Source: CAIQPS01 sp963783835
Lineage (GTDB): Bacteria > Actinomycetota > Thermoleophilia > RBG-16-64-13
DNA: 64,000 nucleotides
Assembly (NCBI GenBank): GCA_963783835.1
Contig: CAWAOX010000016.1
Coordinates: forward strand, 1 to 64,000
Direction of reading: 5' to 3'
The stretch's first letter is position 1. Each line of letters starts with the position of its first letter. The notes beneath the pieces are model-generated. The model saw nothing but the letters and a program-made list of their open reading frames with translations, was not told the DNA's origin and searched no databases. A program made the position numbers and the translations under genes. Below are positions 33,284 to 41,060 of the stretch, piece by piece.

Positions 33284-34618
33284 ATGTACTGCTCGAACTG
33301 TGGTGGCCAGTTGCCGGATGATGCCCGCTTCTGTAAGGAATGCGGCGCTTCGACCCCGGGTAGGGAACCTGTCGCTCCTCCGCCGCCCGCCGGCGGGAGA
33401 TCGGGCGGTCGCGGCATCTGGATAGCGATCGCCGCCATCGGGATCGTAGTCATCGCCCTGGCCATCGCCTTGCCGTTGATCTTCCTCTTGGGAAGCGACG
33501 CCACCACAGGCGAGACGGTATCCGCCTCCAGCACCACTCTCACCACCACGCCACCCACCAGCGAGCAGACGACGACCTCCACCGAGCCGACCACCGAGAC
33601 GACCGCGGCACCCTCGTCCACCACGAGCAGCGAAGCCGCGGCCGCCATACCCGGTGACTCCGCGGGCAACTGGACCGAGACGAACGTCTCCGGGCTGGAC
33701 CAGGCGGTCAACGAAGTAGCGGTGTCCGACGAGGCCCTCCTCTTTCAGACGTCCGACTCTGGCGGAAACCGGCTATTCGCCTACACCTTTGGTTCCGGCC
33801 AGACCGTCCAACTGCCGACGGACGCCCAGACCGCCGGCTCGGTCGACATCGACGGCCTTCTGGCCGTGTGGAGAGAAGCCAGCTACGACGCCGACAACAA
33901 CGTGACCGAGGCGCACATCTATGCCTTCCTGCTCCCCCAGGGTCCCAGGGTCGAGGTGGCGTCGGGCACCCGAGTCGCGTATCCCCAGGTGTCGGGGTCG
34001 ACCATCACCTGGACGGAGGGAGGGCCCTGGTCCACCAGCCCGGACGAGTACTGGGATATCGCCATCAAGGGCGCAAGCGTGGACGAGCACGGCCAGCCGA
34101 CCGGCGCCTCGGGGACCCTGGTCGAGTCGGCGATAGCGTCGGTCATCGGCGACTCGACTTGGACGTACAGCCTTTCAGGTTCGTACCTGGCCTGGGAGCA
34201 GCACACCGCGGCGGGTGGTCTGGACGCGGGGAGTTACATGATGGACCTGGGCGAGATGCAACCCTGGCTCATCGACAGCGAGGCCTGGCAGCCTTCGCTC
34301 GACAACAACAGGGTGACGTTCACGAGAAACGGGATCGAGGTCGCGGAGTTCGCCACCGGAGATTCGCGGCAGGTCGACGCTGCCGGGAATTTCCCGACCG
34401 CCGCCCCGACCTATGTCGCGTACTTCCGGCCGACCCCCGCGGGCGACGGCACCACCTGGGCGGTGGCGGCCCGCGGCCTCACCGGCGCTTACGAGCAGGT
34501 GCTTCTGGAGGACACCGGCGCGCCTCCCTGGTTCCTGGCGCCCGTCGCGACGTCCGCAAACCGGATCGCCTTCGTCATCGACGGCGTGCTTCGCCTGTTC
34601 CAGTGGCAGATCAGCTGA
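33284..34618 (+). CDS. Zinc-ribbon, membrane-anchored extracytoplasmic beta-repeat protein
   Basis: The start is at ATG 33284, preceded by AGGGGG; the open frame upstream overlaps the TauE gene and is rejected. 444 residues. An N-terminal zinc ribbon (CSNCGGQLPDDARFCKECG) lies in the cytoplasm. A membrane helix follows near residues 45-70 (IWIAIAAIGIVVIALAIALPL), then a Thr/Ser/Pro-rich spacer of about 50 residues. The outside domain of about 320 residues has repeated strand patterns (SGSTITWTEGG, SGSYLAWEQH, DNNRVTFTRNG), suggesting a beta-propeller-like fold. No enzyme motif is recognised. Confidence 0.75.
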   Translation: MYCSNCGGQLPDDARFCKECGASTPGREPVAPPPPAGGRSGGRGIWIAIAAIGIVVIALAIALPLIFLLGSDATTGETVSASSTTLTTTPPTSEQTTTSTEPTTETTAAPSSTTSSEAAAAIPGDSAGNWTETNVSGLDQAVNEVAVSDEALLFQTSDSGGNRLFAYTFGSGQTVQLPTDAQTAGSVDIDGLLAVWREASYDADNNVTEAHIYAFLLPQGPRVEVASGTRVAYPQVSGSTITWTEGGPWSTSPDEYWDIAIKGASVDEHGQPTGASGTLVESAIASVIGDSTWTYSLSGSYLAWEQHTAAGGLDAGSYMMDLGEMQPWLIDSEAWQPSLDNNRVTFTRNGIEVAEFATGDSRQVDAAGNFPTAAPTYVAYFRPTPAGDGTTWAVAARGLTGAYEQVLLEDTGAPPWFLAPVATSANRIAFVIDGVLRLFQWQIS

Positions 34619-34663
34619 CGGGACGAGACCTGGCAGCGTCCCCAGAGCCGCGCGCGGTCTATC

Positions 34664-35107
34664 TCACTCGGGGACGACCGCGATCACGCTCATCTCGAAC
34701 TTGAGCCGGGGATCAGTCGCCAAGCGGACCACCTCCACCGTGCAACTCGACGGGCGATGCGTTCCGAAATACTCACCCTGTACCCGGTTGATAGCGTCCT
34801 GGTTCGCCGCGATATCTTTGATATAGCGGGTCAGGAACACCACGTCGTCCAAGGTCCCCCCAGCTGCGGCCAGGATCTCCTTGAGCTGCTCCATCGTCAT
34901 CCGGGCCTGCTCGGCCGTGTCTTCCGGCAGATGATCGAACTCCTCCGGCCGGTGGGGGTGGTGATGGTAGGTCGGCGCTGCCATGGCGGCCGTGAAGAGC
35001 AGACGGCCGCCGTTGACCACGATCGCCGGCGCGTACGGCAGGTTGTAGCTCGGGTCGTTCTTCGCGGTATGGATGACTTCGATGCGTGGTCTGTCCTCGC
35101 TGCTCAT
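34664..35107 (-). CDS. RidA/YjgF family protein
   Basis: 147 residues. The start ATG 35107 overlaps the phosphoketolase stop; the much longer open frame is antisense-like noise inside that gene. Family marks: LPYAPAIVVNGGRLLFTAAM, EQARMTMEQLKEILAAAGGTLDDVV, FGTHRPSSCTVEVVRLA. RidA proteins hydrolyse reactive enamines/imines; the Arg that binds the carboxylate is replaced in some subgroups, and here the C-terminal TVEV region carries no obvious Arg. It is probably cotranscribed with phosphoketolase. Confidence 0.85.
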   Translation of the reverse strand: MSSEDRPRIEVIHTAKNDPSYNLPYAPAIVVNGGRLLFTAAMAAPTYHHHPHRPEEFDHLPEDTAEQARMTMEQLKEILAAAGGTLDDVVFLTRYIKDIAANQDAINRVQGEYFGTHRPSSCTVEVVRLATDPRLKFEMSVIAVVPE

Positions 35108-37500
35108 GCTCCCCCTCCGCTGTAGTATCCCCACTTCCATTCCTTGATCAGGGGCATGTCGTCCCCGGTCTCCCGGATGTACTGGGCGTGGTCCACGTGC
35201 GCGTCCCTCAGCATCTGCCTCACGTGGGCCGCCCGTTCTTTGAGGCCCGGCACTCTGTCGATGACGTCCCGGGCCAGGCTGAAGCGGTCCAGTTCGTTCC
35301 GCACGGTCATGTCGAACGGGGTGGTGGTGCTCCCCTCCTCCTTGTAGCCGCGGACGTGCAGGTTGTCGTGGCCGGTCCGGCGGTAGGTCAGGCGGTGGAT
35401 GAGCCAGGGGTAGCCGTGGTAGGCGAAGATGATGGGCTTGTCGGCGGTGAAGAGCGAGTCGAACTCCATGTTGGAGAGCCCGTTGGGGTGCTCCTCTCGC
35501 GGCTGCAGGGTCATGAGGTCGACGACGTTGACCACCCTGATCTTGAGCCCGGGGATGTACTTGCGGAGGAGATCGACCGCTGCCAGGGTCTCCATGGTCG
35601 GCACGTCGCCGGCGCAGGCCATGACAACGTCGGGCTCGCAGCCCTGATCGTTGCTGGCCCACTCCCAGATGCCTATGCCGGTCGCGCAGTGCCGGACGGC
35701 AGAGGGCATGTCGAGCCATTGGAGCTCAGGCTGTTTGCCGGCAACGATCACGTTGACGAGACCCCGGCTGCGAAGGCAGGTGTCGGTGACGCACAGCAGG
35801 GTATTGGCGTCGGGGGGCAGATAGACGCGGGTGACCTCCGCCTTCTTGGTCAGGACGTGGTCGATGAAACCCGGGTCCTGGTGGGAGAAACCGTTGTGGT
35901 CCTGCCGCCATACGTGGGAGGTGAGCAGATAGTTGAGGGAAGCTATCGGGCGCCGCCAAGGTATCTCCTCGCAGACGTCCAGCCACTTCGCGTGCTGGTT
36001 GAACATGGACGAGATGATGTGGATGAACGCTTCGTAGCACGAGAAGAAGCCATGGCGCCCTGTCAACAGGTATCCCTCGATCCAGCCTTCGATGGTGTGC
36101 TCGCTGAGGATCTCCATGACTCGCCCGGAGGGCGACAGCCGGTCATCGTACGGCATGATGGTCGCCTCCCAGGTGCGGGGGGTGACGTCGATCACGGCAT
36201 CCAACCTGTTGGAGGCGGTCTCGTCCGGACCGAAGACCCGGAAGTTCTTCGCTCCGAGGTTCCGGCGCATCGTCTCGGCGAGGAACTGCCCCATGACCCT
36301 GGTCGACTCGGCGGTCGTGATGCCCGGTCCGTCGATCTGAACGGCGAAGTCCTTGTAGTCCGGCAGTTCGAGGTCGTGCAACAGCAGACCGCCGTTGGCG
36401 TGCGGGTTGTCGCCCATCCGGCGCCTGCCCTCCGGCGCCAACGCGGCGAGTTCCGGGCGCAGAGCGCCCGCTTCGTCGAACAGCTCCTCGGCCTTGTAGC
36501 TGCGCATCCATTCGTCGAGCAATCGTATGTGCTCGTCGGTCATGTCGGAGAACGGCACCTGATGAGAGCGGAACGTGCCCTCCGCCTGTTTGCCGTCGAC
36601 CACCTTGGGCCCGGTCCAACCCTTCGGCGTGGCGAGGACGATAACCGGCCAGCGCGGCCGCTCGACGATCCCCTCCTCCCGCGCCCGGCGCTGGTATTCC
36701 CGGATCTCATCGAAGACCGCGTCGAAGGTCGCCGCCATCAGTTGGTGCACGGCGGCCGGGTCGTCTCCCTCGACGAAGTACGGCGTGTAGCCGCAGCCTC
36801 TCAGATAGTCGGCCAGTTCTTCCCTGTCGATGCGCGCGAGGATCGTCGGGTTGGCGATCTTTGCCCCGTTCAGGTGGAGGATGGGCAGTACGGCCCCATC
36901 GGCCGCCGGGTTCAGGAACTTGTTCGACTGCCAGCCCGCGGCCAGCGGTCCGCTCTCGGCCTCACCATCGCCTACGACACAGACAACGACCAGGTCGGGG
37001 TTGTCAAAGGCGGCCCCGTACGCGTGGGCCAGCGAATAGCCGAGCTCACCCCCCTCGTGGATCGATCCGGGGGTTTCCGGGGCCACATGGCTGGGGATGC
37101 CTCCGGGGAAAGAGAACTGTTTGAAGAGACGTTGCATACCCAGTTCGTTCTGCATGATGTGGTTGTAGTACTCGCTGTAGGTGCCTTCGAGGTAGACGTT
37201 GGCGACCATGGCCGGTCCCCCGTGCCCCGGGCCGCACACATAGATGATGTCCAGATCGCGGGCTTTGATGACGCGATTGAGATGGACGTAGACGAGGTTC
37301 AATCCCGGGCACGTCCCCCAATGGCCGAGTAGCCGCGCCTTGATGTCTTCTTTGCCGAGGGGGCGGCGCAGGAGCGGGTTGTCCTTGAGATAAATCTGGC
37401 CGACCGACAGGTAGTTGGCCGCGCGCCAGTACGCGTTCATGCGTTCGAGCTCCAGAGGCGCGAGCGGGGCTTGCTCCTCGAGCGGGGCGGGGATACTCAT
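35104..37500 (-). CDS. xfp: Xylulose-5-phosphate/fructose-6-phosphate phosphoketolase
   Basis: 798 residues, the family's usual length. It is a thiamine-diphosphate enzyme that makes acetyl phosphate from xylulose-5-P or fructose-6-P. Motifs: HWGTCPGLNLVYVHLNRVI, CGPGHGGPAMVANVYLEG (substrate His), VVGDGEAESGPLA (ThDP-Mg motif), QDHNGFSHQDPGFIDHV and the C-terminal YHGYPWLIHRLTYRRTGHDNLHVRGYKEEGSTTTPFDM. The stop of the Tag gene overlaps its ATG (ATGA). It points to carbohydrate use through a phosphoketolase bypass with ATP gain from acetyl phosphate; no acetate kinase is in the window. Confidence 0.95.
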   Translation of the reverse strand: MSIPAPLEEQAPLAPLELERMNAYWRAANYLSVGQIYLKDNPLLRRPLGKEDIKARLLGHWGTCPGLNLVYVHLNRVIKARDLDIIYVCGPGHGGPAMVANVYLEGTYSEYYNHIMQNELGMQRLFKQFSFPGGIPSHVAPETPGSIHEGGELGYSLAHAYGAAFDNPDLVVVCVVGDGEAESGPLAAGWQSNKFLNPAADGAVLPILHLNGAKIANPTILARIDREELADYLRGCGYTPYFVEGDDPAAVHQLMAATFDAVFDEIREYQRRAREEGIVERPRWPVIVLATPKGWTGPKVVDGKQAEGTFRSHQVPFSDMTDEHIRLLDEWMRSYKAEELFDEAGALRPELAALAPEGRRRMGDNPHANGGLLLHDLELPDYKDFAVQIDGPGITTAESTRVMGQFLAETMRRNLGAKNFRVFGPDETASNRLDAVIDVTPRTWEATIMPYDDRLSPSGRVMEILSEHTIEGWIEGYLLTGRHGFFSCYEAFIHIISSMFNQHAKWLDVCEEIPWRRPIASLNYLLTSHVWRQDHNGFSHQDPGFIDHVLTKKAEVTRVYLPPDANTLLCVTDTCLRSRGLVNVIVAGKQPELQWLDMPSAVRHCATGIGIWEWASNDQGCEPDVVMACAGDVPTMETLAAVDLLRKYIPGLKIRVVNVVDLMTLQPREEHPNGLSNMEFDSLFTADKPIIFAYHGYPWLIHRLTYRRTGHDNLHVRGYKEEGSTTTPFDMTVRNELDRFSLARDVIDRVPGLKERAAHVRQMLRDAHVDHAQYIRETGDDMPLIKEWKWGYYSGGGA

Positions 37501-38048
37501 GAACTTCCTCCTTGGACCGTGTGGCCGGGTCTCAATTCTCCATACCGAAAGCAGTCCACCGCGTGATCATTCACCATGCCGGTCGCCTGCATATGCGCGT
37601 AACAGATCGTGGGACCAACGAATCGGAACCCTCGCTTCTTGAGATCGGCGCTCAGACGCTCGGCTTCCGTGGTCTTCGCGGGGATCTCGGCCATTGTGCG
37701 CCACTCGTTATGGATAGTCTCGCCGCCAACGAATCCCCAAACGTAGGCGTCGAAACTGCCGAACTCCTCCTGCACGCGCAGGAAGGCCTGGGCGTTGGAG
37801 ACGGCCGCTCCGATCTTGAGACGGTTGCGGACTATGCCGGGATCGGCGAGCAGACGGTCGATATCCTCGGAGCCGAAAGTGGCCACGGCGGCCGGGTCGA
37901 AGCCCGCGAACGCGCGGCGGTAGCCTTCACGCTTGCGGAGGATGGTGAGCCAACTGAGCCCCGCCTGGGCGCCTTCGAGCACGAGGAACTCGAAGAGCAG
38001 CCGGTCGTCGTGCACCGGCACCCCCCACTCCTCGTCGTGATACGCCAC
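37497..38048 (-). CDS. tag: DNA-3-methyladenine glycosylase I (start uncertain)
   Basis: Tag-type base-excision glycosylase: AYHDEEWGVPVHDDRLLFE, LEGAQAGLSWLTILRKRE, KKRGFRFVGPTICYAHMQATGMVNDH. The annotated start is GTG 38048. The frame upstream encodes the family's true N-terminus (RRCAWVGADPLY, with the zinc-binding Cys) for about 13 codons, but no ATG, GTG or TTG lies before the preceding gene's stop. The real start may be a rare codon or a small sequence error upstream near 38085. It is tightly linked to phosphoketolase downstream. Confidence 0.88.
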   Translation of the reverse strand: MAYHDEEWGVPVHDDRLLFEFLVLEGAQAGLSWLTILRKREGYRRAFAGFDPAAVATFGSEDIDRLLADPGIVRNRLKIGAAVSNAQAFLRVQEEFGSFDAYVWGFVGGETIHNEWRTMAEIPAKTTEAERLSADLKKRGFRFVGPTICYAHMQATGMVNDHAVDCFRYGELRPGHTVQGGSS

Positions 38049-38091
38049 GTAGAGAGGGTCGGCGCCTACCCAGGCGCAGCGTCTTCTATCG

Positions 38092-38451
38092 TCAGGAGGC
38101 AGTCTCGCGTTCCTTTCTCAGCGCAACCGCCATTCCGAATGGCTGGAAGTAGCTGCGCCAACTCGCGTCCGACGAGCCGAACTCGTTCTCACCGACAAAG
38201 TAGTCCAGAAGGACTTCCCGGAGCCGAGTAAGCTCCTTGAGACGCCCAGCCCGACCACGATGCTTAGGATCTGCGATGGTCAGGTCAAGCAGCTCCAGGG
38301 CGCGGTCGAGCGCATTCCGGGCGTAATCGGGCCTGCCCTTGGCCGACCAGCTGAGCGCCCGTTCTACCTCGCTGCCGGTGTTGGCAAGTTGCTCGACGAG
38401 CGGAAGGACCTGCCAGCGACCAGCGGCCAGTTCAGCGTGCAGCGGGCTCAT
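38092..38451 (-). CDS. Small conserved hypothetical protein (MSPLHAEL family)
   Basis: 119 residues from ATG 38451. It opens MSPLHAELAAGRWQVLPLVEQLANTG and is mostly helical (ALDRALELLDLTIADPKHRGR, RLREVLLDYFVGENEFGSS). Similar short proteins occur widely beside DUF5674 genes; the all-helical shape recalls HEPN-like proteins, but no RxxxxH motif is clear, so no function is claimed. The start overlaps the end of the DUF5674 remnant by 20 nt, suggesting a coupled pair. Confidence 0.65.
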   Translation of the reverse strand: MSPLHAELAAGRWQVLPLVEQLANTGSEVERALSWSAKGRPDYARNALDRALELLDLTIADPKHRGRAGRLKELTRLREVLLDYFVGENEFGSSDASWRSYFQPFGMAVALRKERETAS

Positions 38452-38667
38452 CGACAACGAGGGACTCCACGATCGAGACTACTCGGTCGCGGATCGCTGG
38501 ATCCTCTACTCCTCGGGAACGGTTCCCTTGCAAGGGCCGGATGTTGATCATCGAGTCAAACTCGATCCATTCGGAATGCGGCTGATCAGGTTGAAGAGAT
38601 CCCCGAATCCGGCCTCGGCCATCTCGGCAAGTTCTCCCTGGGTGATCCGCGTCTCAACGAGCTTCAT
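38432..38667 (-). pseudogene. DUF5674 family gene remnant (internal deletion and frameshift)
   Basis: ATG 38667 opens MKLVETRITQGELAEMAEAGFGDL, the N-terminus of DUF5674. After about 34 residues the frame breaks at CGAATGGATCGAG. A second frame then gives the family's C-terminus, WIEFDSMINIRPLQGNRSRG and VEDPAIRDRVVSIVESLV, ending at 38432. The central 35-40 residues (the hydrophobic ELHAD-type core) are absent, so this is an internal deletion, not a single indel. It overlaps the following small gene. Confidence 0.7.
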
Positions 38668-38797
38668 CGGCCGAATGTAGCACAGCCGCGCCCCGCCGCT
38701 ATGGGCCACCTCGAAGATGGGTGTGCCGCGCTTGCCCAAGGCCGCTTCGGGGAGGAGCCGGGTCAAGGAGAAGGTCAACTGCCATTGACCGACGCTC

Positions 38798-39514
38798 TCA
38801 GGGGATGTTGACCACGGTCTCGGCGACGAAAGCACGACCGGCGGAGGTATCCGTTAGCTCACTCTCCAGCTGCCGAATCGCGGCGAGGGAGGGCTCCTCA
38901 CCGCCGAGCAGGCACAATTGGTCCAGACCGGTCAGGAACAGCTCGTCAATAACGTCGAAGTACCTGGGATCGTCGCCAAGCGGATGGTCGGCCTCGCTCA
39001 CCGTGTGGTTCTGAACGTATGCGGTCACCCCGGCCGGTAGCCGGTAGCCGCTATCGAACACCGCGCGCATGCCATCGAGCCAGAGACGTTGGAACTCCGT
39101 CCGGGACAGTCCCGGACGGCGGCGCCGGAAATAGAAGACCCTGTTCAGGGTGCGGTCTCCGCGAAGCACCGGGATCTCCCGCGTGTAGTGCATCACCGCG
39201 CGCTCGCCGTCCGCGAACCGATGCTCATCCGGCCGCACGATCTCCAAATAGCGCGGCCAGTTCATGTTCTGCTTCTGGGCCTCGACGCTATCGAACCAGG
39301 CCTCGGTGACGATGTCGAGATGGCTGGCCAGCGGATGCCCGAAGGCGGTATCGATCGCCCCGGGGATGGGGAAGTTGTAATGATAATGGTGGATGTCGGC
39401 TGCCACCTCGGTGATGCTCTTCACCAGGGGCCCGTGCACTTCGGTGACATATCGACGGAACTCCGGGTGGGTCATGCCGGCGCGCCTCGGCGCCAGGATC
39501 ATCATCTTGATCAT
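38798..39514 (-). CDS. EthD-domain protein (two repeats)
   Basis: 238 residues with two EthD/ABM-like halves: MIKMMILAPRRAGMTHPEFRRYVTEVHGPLV and, after residue 120, RVFYFRRRRPGLSRTEFQRLWLDGM. EthD ferredoxin-like barrels often accompany catabolic oxidoreductases and may bind or modify a cyclic intermediate. It is the last gene of the minus-strand catabolic operon, 28 nt after the FAD oxidoreductase. Confidence 0.8.
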   Translation of the reverse strand: MIKMMILAPRRAGMTHPEFRRYVTEVHGPLVKSITEVAADIHHYHYNFPIPGAIDTAFGHPLASHLDIVTEAWFDSVEAQKQNMNWPRYLEIVRPDEHRFADGERAVMHYTREIPVLRGDRTLNRVFYFRRRRPGLSRTEFQRLWLDGMRAVFDSGYRLPAGVTAYVQNHTVSEADHPLGDDPRYFDVIDELFLTGLDQLCLLGGEEPSLAAIRQLESELTDTSAGRAFVAETVVNIP

Positions 39515-39542
39515 CGCCCCTCTCCTCCACCCGGGCCGGCCC

Positions 39543-41060
39543 TCAGAAGGTCCGGCTCTGGCCCTCCTCGTTGACGATCACGGCAAAGTCGGAACTTGCC
39601 ACCTCGATGTGGCCGGGCATGTTCCTGAGCCTCTCCCAGTTACCGCTTGGCGGGTGATCCAAGGGCACGCCCTGCTCGACGAGTGCCTGACGGACGCGTA
39701 CCCCGTCCAGGTCTCGGGGCGCAATACCTTCCTTGGCGCACATCGCCGCCGCCGTCCCCGCCGCCTGGCCCATCACCATTGCGCAGGCGATCACGCGGAT
39801 GGTGCCCAGCGCGTGGAACTCCGCCGATACGTTCCGGCCGGCCGCTAGGAGGTTCGTCACCTTGCTGGCGACCAGACTCCGATACGGTACCTCGGCCCAA
39901 TCCCTGGGATTGGTACGTATCTCATAGCCCCCCGGGGTGACGAAGGGATGCATCCTGAAGTTCGTGTCGTCCTGAGAGGGACGGGAGACGGCGCCATCCA
40001 CCGGCTGCCGCAGGTGGATGTGACGCACGGCCACGTAGTCCCCGCAGGTGGGATGGTGGGCATCGAAGAACTCCGGGTTCCTGGCGATCGCGTCGTCGAA
40101 CTTGGTTCCGCCGCCCATATCGGCGTCGGTGAAGATGTACTCCCCCACGATACGCCGCGAGTCGCGCACGCCGTTCATGCTGGCGACGGCCGAGATGGCC
40201 GAGTTTTCAAAGCCGGGTACGTACTTCTTGAGGAAGGCGGCGAACCACTGCACCTGGCGGTGCTGGTCGACGATCTGCCGGGTGAGGTCCTCGACGTCGT
40301 CGTTGCGGCAGTAGTAGGTCTGAGTGGCGTCCAGGGTCACGTCGCAGCACTCGGGGTTGCCGTTCGGCACCGGATAGACCAGGAGGCCCGGCACGATGAG
40401 CCAGGGCAGGTCGCCGTTGGCGATGGCTTCGTGCTCCTTGGCCACCACCAGCTGCATGCGGGTCTCGAGAGAGCCGGTCTTCTGGAAGACCGCGTCGGCC
40501 TCTTCGTACTTCTTAACGTTGACGTAGGAGAGGCGCATGCCCATGGTGACCGACTGGTTGAGACCGCAGTACTCGGCGCTGCCCACTTCGCAGGGCACTC
40601 CGGCCGCAAAGGCCAGGTCCGCATCCCCGGTGCAGTCGATGAAGACCTTCGCGGAGATCTCCATGCGGCCGCTCTTGGAGTAGGCGACGACCGAGGTGAT
40701 CTTCCCGTCCTCCACGATGCAGTCGGCCACGTGCACGCCGTAGAGGATGCGGCAGCCCGCCTGCAACAGCATCTGCTCCAGCTCCATCTTGCCCATCTCG
40801 GGCTCGATGACCGGGAGGTGCGGCCGCTTGAGCGCCGCGCCCTTGGCGGCCAGCCGGTCCACCCACTCCTCGCACAGCCCTTCCACGACGCCGGCGATAC
40901 CGCTGATATAGCCGTTGGTGCAGAGCCCACCCAGGGACTCGCGGCCCTCCACGAGCAGGGTGCGGGCCCCGAGCCGCGCGGCGGCCACGCCGGCCGCCGC
41001 GCCGGCGACGCCGCCGCCGCAGACCAGGACGTCCACATCGAACTTCTTGGCGACGTTCAT
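39543..41060 (-). CDS. FAD-dependent oxidoreductase (FAD_oxidored family)
   Basis: 505 residues. The N-terminal FAD Rossmann motif is VLVCGGGVAGAAAGVAAARLGA, followed by VEGRESLGGLCTNGYISG. The second FAD motif is FIDCTGDADLAFAAG, and the C-terminal part shows NLLAAGRNVSAEFHALGTIRV. Proteins like this occur with catabolic clusters and probably reduce or oxidise a ring or keto intermediate; the electron partner is unknown. ATG overlaps the HyuB stop (ATGA), so its translation is coupled to HyuB. Confidence 0.85.
   Translation of the reverse strand: MNVAKKFDVDVLVCGGGVAGAAAGVAAARLGARTLLVEGRESLGGLCTNGYISGIAGVVEGLCEEWVDRLAAKGAALKRPHLPVIEPEMGKMELEQMLLQAGCRILYGVHVADCIVEDGKITSVVAYSKSGRMEISAKVFIDCTGDADLAFAAGVPCEVGSAEYCGLNQSVTMGMRLSYVNVKKYEEADAVFQKTGSLETRMQLVVAKEHEAIANGDLPWLIVPGLLVYPVPNGNPECCDVTLDATQTYYCRNDDVEDLTRQIVDQHRQVQWFAAFLKKYVPGFENSAISAVASMNGVRDSRRIVGEYIFTDADMGGGTKFDDAIARNPEFFDAHHPTCGDYVAVRHIHLRQPVDGAVSRPSQDDTNFRMHPFVTPGGYEIRTNPRDWAEVPYRSLVASKVTNLLAAGRNVSAEFHALGTIRVIACAMVMGQAAGTAAAMCAKEGIAPRDLDGVRVRQALVEQGVPLDHPPSGNWERLRNMPGHIEVASSDFAVIVNEEGQSRTF

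Noticed and set aside
35086..37332. 748-residue plus-strand open frame
   Set aside because: Exact shadow of the phosphoketolase gene.
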